NCBI RefSeq assembly: GCF_040054535.1
Contig: NC_090781.1
Location: 8,573,982 to 8,637,981, forward strand
DNA: 64,000 nucleotides
Direction of reading: 5' to 3'
From: Antennarius striatus
Taxonomy: Eukaryota > Chordata > Actinopteri > Lophiiformes > Antennariidae
Made by a program: the position numbers and the translations under genes. The notes below the pieces were generated by a model that searched no databases, had not been told where the DNA came from, and was given only the letters and a program-made list of their open reading frames with translations. Numbering within the stretch: the stretch's first letter is position 1; each line of letters opens with the position of its first letter. Of this stretch, positions 26,801-38,800 are shown in pieces.

Positions 26801-29800
26801 ACAAATTAATTACTGAAGCTGAGTCACCAGCTGAGCTGCAACAAGTACAGGCACATATGTGGAGAGGAGAGTTATGAATTAGCAGTATGCCTTCTAAAGA
26901 ACTTTTTTAATGTTACTGTCATTGAGCAGAGGGTCAGTCAGCTAAACCTGCTACTGTATTTCCATTCCAGAACTTAACTGTGGAGGAACAATCAAGCACA
27001 AAGTGAGGGGAAGGTTTTCTTTGAAAAATTAACACATTGTGTAATTCAACAGTAGCAGACATGCGTCACAGAAGCAGTTTCCCATCCCAGTGGGGACTGC
27101 CTTTCTGTTTAATGCAACACAATACATCTATTCACTTTCTGAAGTGCTTAACCTGCTTCACAGTCAGGTTTCAGGTAGCTGGACTAAAGCCCACTAGCAT
27201 TTTCAGCCAGTGTGTAGAACAACTTACTGGATGATCACTGGAATCACTGAGGTAGAGGAAAACAATCCTTTGTTCACGCCAGCTTCACCTGAAATGTCAG
27301 CGTCTTTTCCATGCTCTTGAATTTCATTCCTTACACAACTGTTTTTCTCTTTTTATGTGTACAACAGCCAAAAAGAGATTACAGCTCATTTTTTTTCCTA
27401 TGATAGCACAATATGTTCAAACCCTCACTGTTAAAACACATGAATGAACCATTTCTTTTACAAGCAGAAACTAGCATTTGAATAGTCTTCCACTAAACAC
27501 TTTTGCACAGCAATATCGCTAAATGTGCATTTATCCATGCATTCATCTAATTTAAATTTAACCTTACACAGCTTATTATTGAATTTTGTTTAAAGGCTTA
27601 CTTTCCTGTCTGTAACACTGGTCAAGACTAATGTTTGCATGAGGGAGAAGGACAAAAATATAAGCAGACATTAATAGAGATAGCTGAGAACTCTGACATT
27701 CCAATGAAAATGTCTAACCTGTATTTTGTGTGTGACTTGTCTCTACAGTCTTGTATTGCTAGTTAGGAATGATGTAACACTGCATGCACACAAGAATCTT
27801 TTGGCGGAGTCCGGGAATGTATCAGCCTCAGTCAGCCTTCTGCAGATAAACACCTGACCTGTTGTCTGCACACATCTGGTGCTGCATACAGTGGGGGTAT
27901 CAGTGCACTATAATGTTACATAACAAGGAATGTGGTCAAAAAAGGTAGACTGTTGACTGTCCTAGTTTTTAACTTGAACAAATAGTTACATCAACTGTTG
28001 AACACGCCTCTAGAAGGATTAGCACACAGATAGTAAGAAACTAACAAACTGAGGTCTCTGGAGTTCCATCATGACAACACAGTTTAGATTGATTCTTTAT
28101 TAAACCTGAAGGAAATCCAGTAATGCCCTTGTTCAACTCATGTCTTTAATAAAAAAGGTCAATGCAGTCAAGTCATTGTAGGTAGGTTATATGCTTCAAA
28201 AGAAGTTATTCTTTGCCGAGAGTTCAAAAGTGGTCAGCAGCAGACACACAGGACTCAGCAACACATGGAGGTCATAATTTCAAGGCCCCAAAATTCAAAT
28301 CATGCAGCCCTTCCACTAACAGTGCATTCATATCATACTCTACCAGATAAATTTTATATAAAACTTTTTCCACATTATAAGACAAATAAAAAGTGTTTGT
28401 CCAAGGACACAGATGCCTCTGCCTCAGGAAAAACTTCATGGCTAGAACATATCACCAACATTTTGTGCGTCTGAGAAACATGCTACAAATATACACAAAA
28501 AAGGTAAAATAAGCAAACTATTGAAAACAACTAGGACAGAATGAGGGGTTTCACAATTCATGAATTAAATCTGTGGTGTGATATAACTGTATTACAAATC
28601 TGTCCTTACCCACTGATAAACACGGTGGATCCAAAAAGGGAAATGCATCGCAAAATGTCATTCAGTTGCATGATAAACTATAAAGAGGCTGTATTCACAC
28701 CCAGTGGGGGTATTGACAAAGACAAGGGGGTTGTGGGGCTAATATATTACATTACCATATCGTAAAGGTGTTACATATGTTAGGCTTACAGTGCACACAT
28801 TAATGAGAATATAAAAATAAAAAAACTGATGTGAGAGTGCTGGTGACGAAAAACATGACTAGTTCTTATTACAGTTCTTATTACTCAACATCCACATACT
28901 AATATTGAAAATAGTCCAACCCCTTCCTGTCTTTACACCCTTTTACTGCCATTTCACACTACAGTTCTGTGGATGGTGACAGCAGCGTCATTCACACATG
29001 ACAGCCGTCTGTCGGGACAGTCAGAGGTGGGGCAGGGAGGCAGGAACTGAGCCTCTGCTGCTAGGTATCAAGTCTGGATGACAAGAAAGTAGGAGTGGGT
29101 AAACACAAAGAAGATAGGGAAACACACCGATTTAGAAAAGTTTGGAAGCCGGTGGTTGTTATTGGAAATGAGTCCAAGTATGTGAATCACTGCCTATACA
29201 CATTAAACAAAATATAATGAAAACGTGCGTCTCCTTTGAATGTGGTTCAAGAAATGGGAAGTCTTTACAAAAGTCTATTAAGCATGAACACCAGAGCAAA
29301 CAGATCAACCGGTTTTAGGGGTGTCTTGCAGTGTGGTCACTAATCTTTGCACCCAAATAAGTGTCAGGGTTGCTGCCATAAAATTCTAGTTCTTTTATTG
29401 TAATACAAGTAATTTCTATAAGTAATGAAATAATATACTTCTGTTCATCTATCTGACAATTTTAAGTCCAATGATACATACAAATACCTTGATAGCATCA
29501 TTTGTATTTACATTCCCCACTGAAGGCATCTCTAACAGCCCTTTTCTGGATGGACTCCCTCCTTCAGCTTCTTCCTGCTTCATGAAGCAGCTTAAGTGAC
29601 AGATCTGTTGATCTTTACTACTGGTAAGTGTGTGCAGTCAGTGGTTTTGATCGCTACTCCTTCACTGCAAATTCGAGAAAATCAGTCAATCAGGTTTTAT
29701 TTATAAAGCGCTTAATCATGGTAGCAGACATTTCAAAGCGCTTTAACAGACAGAAAAACTCAACAGAACCCCGCAGAGCAAGCATAAGCAACAGCGGCGG

Positions 29801-32800
29801 GGAAAAACTCCCTCACTGAGGAAGCAACTCTAGGCAGGACCCATCCACCTTGACTGGTTGGGTCACCCTGCTCAAGTGTTTGGGCTCTTCTCTTTCAGCT
29901 TAAAATCAAAATGTGGTTACAGTGGTGTTTGGTGCTTCTGCTATATGATCCACAGTGTTCCCTCTTGTTGCTTCATGTTCAAGACATTAGCAAGAAGATG
30001 GCAGTCACCACAGTCTCAGAATCTGACCCAATCTTTCATCTGTTGTTCCTAGAGTTATGGACTTGGCCATGGATACTGGCCAGAAAAGAAGTTTTCAGAA
30101 GCTTTCTAACATTTTCTCCTCTTAGGCAGTTATGTCAAATTTTGTTTTAATTTATACATTCTTTGATATTGACAAAAACATTTTCATAGTGTTACAGTCA
30201 TTACATTCTAAACCCTTTATCCACCAAAAAGGAGGAATAAACAGTTTCATTTCCAACTCCCATGACTCCAGAACTGCATCTGACAGAGAAAGCTGCCAGA
30301 CCAGATGGAGGGTGACTTTGAAAGTGAACAACAGTTTTGCATGCTATTTATAAATGACGAGGACATTTGGAAAATGTTTAGAGAAGCTAATGTTTCTCGA
30401 TGATTAAGAATAAGAAATTCCTGTTTGATGTGGACAAGAAAGACAGACATATTGAGCTTGAATTCTGTGGCAACATTAATTTGAGTGAGTTCCTCACCTT
30501 TGTTTTTGTTTTGTGTTCTAAATTTTGTTGTCAGTCTTCAGCTTTACTGGTAAATATAATGTTTTAGGGCTATAATGCAGACAAGTTTGATCATAAAACA
30601 GACACTGACACTACTTCACACTATTTTATCAGTTACTCAGCTACCAAACTTTCATTCCCGACAGGTACAACAGATTAATGTAGTAGCCCAGAAACTTATC
30701 ATTAATAGCAGGTGCTATTGTATTGTTTGCATATTTGGATCCAACAATTGAAATGTTGCAATTTGGAAATAGCATTTTCATTACATGGTTTATCTAGAAT
30801 ATGACAATATTCAAACACGTGGCCTGAGTAGCTGTTTGACGGCTGAGCAGATTCCGGTATCCAGCATACCTATAGGTATGGATACCAAACATGTTTTTTA
30901 CTTGGTTTGGATTCTTCTTTGTCTACAATGACATAATGTGCAACATTTCACGTTACATTATCTAATTGTTTCAAAGTGACATTGTCTGTTACATTAATTT
31001 GTTCAATTGTGCCCATTATTTAAAACATTTCCAGCAGTGCTCAAACACAGAGAAATTACTCTGACTAATATTCAACTACTGAATGAAATGATTCAGTACA
31101 ATTTTTGAAGATAACAGATTTAGTATGTAGAATTCTGTTGCGCCCTGCTGCTTTCATATTTCTATAGGTCTGTACTTCGACCTTACAAAAAATATTGTCG
31201 TTTAATATTTTAATCAAATGAACAACATCAGCTGTGATATCACCACATTATTACAAAAGTAACCCTGAGAGAATTTCCAAAGAAAATACTAATGTCCCTA
31301 CATGACACCTGGTAATCTCTGCTGACACTCAACTATGTTAACTTTATTGATACCGTATTTAAATGTTTCTCTCAACTGCTGTCCTGGTCCAGGAATTTCA
31401 GCACTTCCCTGTCTCTAAAGTTAACTGGATAACTTCTCAAATTTCAAAGGCTTTACTCCTTCTGCAGACTGCTTATCAGTATGGAACTTGGGCCACAGCC
31501 ACATCACATTTAACGGATTTCAGTCTCGAAAAAACTGGGACCAAGTGGGGCTTGTGTTACATGCATGACATAGAGCTACATAGGCTAAAGACTTGACAAA
31601 TAATAAATAGCTCAGAATCTTGAGAAATTTTCTGCACTGCAGTCTGTTGGATTTAAATTCCATGGACATAAAGATATACTATGATAAGGTATTATAGTAC
31701 TCCATTACAGATTATGGTTGCTGTGGCTACCTTCACCTAATACAAAAAACCTGTATTTTAGAGTTTGCAGTCAATGATAAGTATGATAAAATCTAACAAA
31801 AATGACTATACACCTGCTTCAAATATGAGCCAGAGCTTTTGTAACAACTTGCTTTGCTGATGATAACCAGAGCTATAGCTAGACTGAATCGGCCAGCATG
31901 AGGAGAAAGAATAGGGGAGGAGAAGGGAAGGAAAATGGGGAGTCAACACCGCGTGTTGGAAAGTTGGTAAGGATGGGAGGGAGAGAAAAACTTCCTGAAG
32001 GACTGAAAAGGTTAAGAATTGGGAATAAATCAAAAATAAAAATGTTCAATAAAAACATGAAAAATGTAATTCAGAATTAAATGATACATGGTTGAAATAG
32101 AAATATAAGACACCATGAAGTTAAAGCCTGTTCTGAATTTATTTGAACACACAAAAGAAGCAGCTCTTTCTATCTGCTCTTACAGGTGTGTGTGAGGATA
32201 AAGCGCTAGGTTCTGTGCTCTCTGTACCCTTCTCTAGGGTACTTCTGGCTTCCTGGATTATACAATCTGTCACAAACATGACAACGACTATTAGATAAAG
32301 GGTCTGAATGAATCATGGAGCTAATGTGGCGCAGTAGCTCTAACAAAGCAGGCAATCCTCGGAGATCCAGAGGCAATCAGTGCTCTTCATCAGCTACATT
32401 TAACTTCTCTGAAGTGTTTTGGTACTCGTTCTCAAAATCTTTATTTTAGGCCTACATACTCTCACATGTGTGGAGTTCAAGTGAATTAACTAACAAAATT
32501 GTAATATGACTTGAATTACATAATCATGACCTAGATGATAAGCATTGTTCATCTCTGTGAACAATGTGTGAAGCCACCCCGTGCCCAAAGAGTGAATTTG
32601 TAATTGCCTAAAAATATCTTCAAAAACATCTAAACTTCACAAATCAATTGAAGTCAAAAATCAAACATTTTTTGAGCTGTTGCCTGTTGCTCCTGAGGGC
32701 TACCTTCAAAGGTCAGGTGAGAAAGTCAAACCAGTGACTCTCTACTAATGGCAGTGGTACAGGGAGTGTTTTCTGCATCTGGTCTTGGTGAGTTGATGCA

Positions 32801-35800
32801 AAGCAAAAGTCCATTTATGGAGAGGAATACCAAAATACACTGCAGAAAGTGTTGCTAACAAGTTTGAACATGAACAATTCAAAGGCTAATAAACCAGTAG
32901 ATTTGAAAAAACAGTCAAGGACTGTGCAGCATCTATCCATGATGTTCTGGCCTGCTCATTCACCAGAACTCAAACACATAAATATATGGGTACATATCAA
33001 GGCCAAGCTAGTTGGAAGAAAATCTGGGGGCACTGACCAGCTATGTGCAGCAGCCAGAGAATCCTGGAACAGCATTATGCAACACTGAAAATGGCTTTAA
33101 ATGGAACCAAACAAGAGTAAAGCTGTGGCAATAAAATTTATTTTGTACACAGACTACAAATACAGTATTCAACACTGTAACTTGTATTTGTTATAATAAA
33201 GGAGCATATGTAAATATAATTTAAATATCATTTGGCTAATTTTGTTTGGCCTTATGTATGCAATATGAAATTGCTTACTTGAACAATTACTTATTAAACC
33301 TCAAGCATACAGGGATTATCGGGTGATCAAATGTTGTTTAATTATTCACAATGTTTTTCCAGCTTATTAATATTCATATTATCTGTGCTGTGTCTTCAAA
33401 TGACACAGGGAACCAATAGCTGCTGTTTAAACTAACTTGATAAAGGAAAGCAAACAGAATTTTAATTCAAAAGCGATCAGACTGAGTCTTTAAAACAGTG
33501 ATAATTAAATATGGCTTAAGATGTCATCAGTGGAAATTAATTTGACTATTTCTACCTTTTTTACTATTTCTAACTGATGTGCTTCAGCTTTAGTATTGGT
33601 CATTTTTCAGTCGGCACAAATGCTGAAGCAGTTGAACACTGCTGATTAAAAAGTTCCAATAAATACATAAAAGTTAAAAAAAAGAAGGAAAACCACATGG
33701 CTGCAGCAAAATTAGGATTAATCGCCTTATTCTGCAGTTTTGTTTGCGCTACTTTTTTACTTGAGGTAGCATGTATGTTTTATCCATTCTTACATTAGAT
33801 AGGAATCTGTTTTGTGTGTCTAGCTTGACCACTATCGACTGCCTTTGCACCTCAAAAGCTATGGCTCAATCTGGTGGACTTTTGGAATTTAAATAAACTA
33901 CATGATAAGGTTGCTGTGATGAATAATCTCAGTTCACATGTCAGCCAACTGGGTGCTTGTTTCCTAAGGTCTCAGAAAACATGAATAACTAGGTCAGAGA
34001 TTTAAATTCCGGTTTACGACAACGAGACTGGACGTCTCCTTCCTTGAGCGTGAGCATCGCATGTCTGGTTTTTTCTTTGTTTTTTTGAAAGATCCTAGTT
34101 TGCACTTAAATGTCAATCACAAAACTCCATTTGTCATTCAACATGCTTCATCTCAAGTTATATCTGCTTTTACACAAAGTATCTGACACTTCCTTGACCG
34201 CCCATCCTAAAATTTCCATTTGGCGAGTAAATCACAGAGGTTTTTCCACCACACTGGGTAACAGTTTCTATCAATGATACATAAAACTGGATCATGGGAC
34301 GCTGAAAAATTTTCAAAATAGTTAAGTTTTCATTAAATATGTTTGGTACCAATTTCATTCAAAATTGGTGATAATTACTGAAACCCCCAATCATTGGTAC
34401 AACATTAACAGTTCAAATCACTGGGAATAAAGCAATGAAACTGGAAAAACTCCATGACCATTAGCGTAGCCAAATGTTGGTGTCCTGGACTCAGTCTGAG
34501 CCTCAACAGAAATCAGGAGCTCATGTTGTGGCACAAGGTCAGGGGCAGGTCAGGGGCATGCAGACTATATGGACTGTAAGAAGAAGGTGATGACCATGAT
34601 GGGTGAAGCATCTCACATTCTGTTCAGGGACTCATGCCTATCGTGACTGTAGATCATCTGACTTCTCTCCTTTTGAGTCGAACACCTGAATTCTTGAATT
34701 GCTCAACTATTCATCAATATAAAAAAATCTGCTTCAACTTTGCTCTGGACTCTTCTTTAACTTTGCATTTAACATAATACTTTATTACAATTAAATGTAT
34801 AGAAAATAATGTATGAAGAACACAAAAATGCAATTTATAAATTTGTCTGGTAAAAAATATGCTTGGTCTGGATTTTTTCATGTACCACTACACTTTTTAA
34901 TAAAGCGAGATTAGATTTTTACTTTTTACTCAAGCTTCCAGAGTTGATAATGGAGTGATTTCACTATATTAGAATATTGTAATAGTGAAACACCACAACA
35001 GTATATCCTGGGATGGTTACCATACAGTGGTACCTCTACTTACGAAATTAATTGGTTCCGGAAGAAATTACGTAAGTAGAAAATTACGTAAGTAGAGACG
35101 AGTTTTCCATGCAAATGCCCTAATCCTTTCTAAGCCCACAAAAAGTCCGACATAAGTTTTATAAAGCATAAAAATGCACCAAAACATGTAACAAATACAT
35201 GTTACTTTTAGATTATTACACAATAAATTAGAGTTGTGCATCACGTAAAAAACAAAAAATAAAAAATAATAATGACGGTCATTTACCTTTTAATTGCCTC
35301 ATTGTTTTTTGCCCTCTTTGGTTCATGCGCTCCTATCTCACCATGCCAAACAACAGAGTGAATTCCAGTCCTCCTCCTGAACTTATCCAACCACCCACGC
35401 GATGCCTTAAACTCCTTAAACTTCCTTTTGTTTTAATAACGTGTCGATTGTAGATTTTTGACCATATTCTTTGGCATATTCTCAACCAAACACATCCCTT
35501 TCTCATGCTTTTCTATTATCTCTTGCTTTGTTTGTATGGACAAAAAACTCTTTTCTTTTCCTCTTTTCTCCGTCACTTTCTTGGGGTCCATAACGAATAT
35601 TACAAAATTTATTATATTTGCGCAAAACTATCAGACTACCTCACGGGTCGTTTGCCAAATGCCGAGAAACTCCATAAGCACCGTTCTAGCTCCACACAGA
35701 GGTGGAGCGGCATCCCTCTTACCCAATGGGATGCCAGGAAGATACGTAATAGGTAATAGCCAATGGCAGAGCAGCTATGAGAATGTTGCGTTCAGGAACC

Positions 35801-38800
35801 TGTGGGAGTCAAGTATCAGCTGATACTGTGTTTTTACATTACGTAAGTCGAAATTTCTTTCGAAAGTAGAGGTAATATTTTCCTGCTGAGAAATTTCATA
35901 AGTAGAAAGTTTCGTAAGTAGAGACATTCGTAAGTAGAGGTATCACTGTATTTGGGAAATCTCATGCTGTAGCACTAGATAAATGGTTGGACATGGGTAA
36001 CGCAAGATGAAACATTGGTGGGGTTATGCGACAGCAGTAAAGCCACAAATTCTACAAATATGTAATTTGCTGTAAGTGGACAGAATCACATTTTCAGCTA
36101 TATGTAGTTTGATGGGTGTTTTGAGAGAACAAAGACTAAAAGAAGTGGCTGTTGAGAGAGAACAAAGACTAGAAGAGGTGGCCGTTTTGGACCAGGAAGT
36201 AGCAAAGATTAGTCAGGATGAAGTGAGGAGGGCATTGAAAAGGATGAAGAGTGGAAAGGCATTCGGTCCTTATGATATATCTGTGGAGGTATGGATGTGT
36301 CTAGGAAAGGCGGCAGTAGAGTTTGACTGGGTTGTTCAATGGAATCTTATATAATGAGAAGATGCCTGAGGAATGGAAGACAAGTGTGCTGGTGCCCATT
36401 TTTAAGAACAAGGGTGATGTGCAGAGTTGTGGCAACTACAGAAAAAGCTGATGAGCCATACAATTAAGGGAATGGGAAAGAGTAGTGGAAGCTAGAAGTG
36501 AGCATTTGTGAGCAGCAGTATAGTTTTATGCCAAAAAACAAAACAAAACAGTACTACAGATGCAGTATTTGCTTTGAGGATGTTGATGAAGAAGTATAGA
36601 GATGGCCAGAGGGAGCTGTTTTTTGTAGATCTGGAGAAAGCTTATGACAGGGTGCCCACAGAAGAACTGTGGTATTATATGAGGAAGTCTGGAGTGGCAG
36701 AGAAGTATGTTAGAGTGGTGCAGGACATGTATGAGGACTGTAGGACAGTGGTGAGGTGTGCTGTAGGTGTGACAGAGGAGTTCAAGGTGGAGGTGGGAGG
36801 GACTGCATCAGGTATCAGCTCTCAGCCCCTTCTTGTTCGCTATGGAGATGGACAGGCTGACAGATGAGGTTATACATGGATCTCCTTGGACTTTGATGTT
36901 TGTAGATGACATTGTGATCTGTAGTGAGAGCAGGGAAGAGGTGGAGGAGAAGCTAGAGAGGTGGAGGTTTGTCCTGGAAAGGAGAGGAATTAAGGTTAGC
37001 CGCAGTAAGACAGAGTACATGTGTGTGAATGAGAAGAACCCAAGTGGAAGAGTGAGGTTACACAGAGAAGAGATCAAGAAGGTGGAAGATTTTAAGTACT
37101 GAGGGTCAACAGTCCAGAGCAATGGAGAGTGTGGAAAAGAGGTGAAGAAGCATGTACAGGCAGGATGGAATAGGTGGAGAAAAGTGTCAGGTGTATTGTG
37201 TGATAGAAGAGTTTCAGCTAAAATTAAAGGAAAGGTGTACAAAACTGTGGTGAGACCAGCGATGCTGTTTGGTCTAGAGACAGTGTCACCGAGGAAAAGA
37301 AAGGAGGCAGAGCTGGAGGTAGCAGAGATGAAGATGCTGAGGTTCTCTTTGGGAGGATGGATAGGATCAGGAATGAGTACATCAGGGGGACAGCACATGT
37401 TAGAAGTTTTGGAGATGGCGGCAGTGGCTCAGTGGTAGAGTGCGTGGTAGAGCGGGTCGTCCAATGTTTCAGAGATCGACGGTTTGATTCCCGCTCCCGC
37501 CCAAAAAGAACACTCTGAGGTGAGCTGACAGTGGGAGATGTCAGCTCCCCCCCGGAGCACTGCCCAGGCGCCCTTGAGCAAGGTGCCATCCCCCTTACAA
37601 GTTGCTCATTTGGGGCGCACCACAAAGGAGCTGCCCGCCACTCTCCCTCCTCTGCATGCGTACAGGCCCCATGTGTGTGTGTGTTTGTGTGTTCAGGACC
37701 TGTACACACATGTATATGCATGATGTGAACGTGTGCCAACTAATTTCCCTGAAGAAGAAGACGAAGAAGAGCTCCGCCTTGCGAGAGAAAAAGTTTGTTT
37801 TCTTATGTTATCGCTCGGGGATTTTCGCGAGTCCAAAAAATTCGTAAGTTTTAGCCTTTTTTTCCCTAAAAATAAGAACGCCACCATGGCTACACTGGCT
37901 AAAAACCTTGTAGCCACTCTGGAATTTACTCCTCCTTTGGCGAAGTGGCGAATGGTTGGCGTAAGCCCAGAAGGATGCTGTGTTTTGAACTGCCAGGCAG
38001 GAGCCCTTGAGGAAGACCAAAGAGGAGGTTTATGGATGTAGTGAAAGAGGACATGAAAGTAGTTGGTGTGAGAGAAGAGGATCCAGAAGACAGGGTTAGA
38101 TGTAGGCAACTGAATTGCTGTGGCAACCCCTGAAGGGAAAAGCCAAAAGGAGAAGAAGTAGTAGCAGTTTGACGGGTGTTTAAATGCTTGTTGGATATCA
38201 CAACATAATACACAGATGCCTTTATGAACGACGGTTATTAACTGGTTAATGGTGCGCATTGGCCAATTCATGAATTAATACATTTCCTCAAATAGAAAAG
38301 GTTGTGTTTAATTACAAACGTGGCTGCAGGACAAGTTGGCACAATGTGGTCAAAGTCTCTCCAGGTGTCTGAGATTTTGCATTCATAGAAATGAGCCGGA
38401 CATGAAGTTGCAGTGACCTTGAGCTTAGACCAGCAAACCTAATTCAGTGCATCTTTGAGTTCAAATGGAGGTTGGGCCAAATCGACAGAAAAACTCAATG
38501 GATACAATGGACTTAAATATAGCAAACATAGGAGAATAACAATATCTCTGGTCAAGATGACATCACAGAGACATAAAAATTGAGGATGAACATGAAGTAT
38601 GCAAATCAATGACATTACTTTTTAATTATTTTTCAATAATGCACACGTAATAAATCTCGAAAAATATGTTCAAAGCATATTGGTCCTTGATTCACTGTAT
38701 TTGATATTATAGCATTTCCTAAAAATTCTTAATACAAATAACCACAAATTTAAAATACTATATATACTTAACTTTCCTATCTGCATTTGTTCTTATTTCT

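Noticed and set aside
35458..35823. 121-residue open frame inside the long MITE
   Set aside because: Not a transposase: no DDE/D-like or DNA-binding features; the element has intact ends but a non-coding interior.
37417..37505. tRNA gene
   Set aside because: A- and B-box motifs are present, but the cloverleaf is disrupted by an insertion and the unit continues into a SINE body.
36808..37739. Long minus-strand open frames (196 and 171 residues) around the LINE
   Set aside because: They are the antisense reading of the RTE reverse transcriptase and the SINE; composition is Leu/Ser/Pro-rich with no domain.
37693..38271. 192-residue minus-strand open frame
   Set aside because: It spans the junctions of the family A element and the LINE tail in antisense, so it is a chance frame across unrelated repeats.
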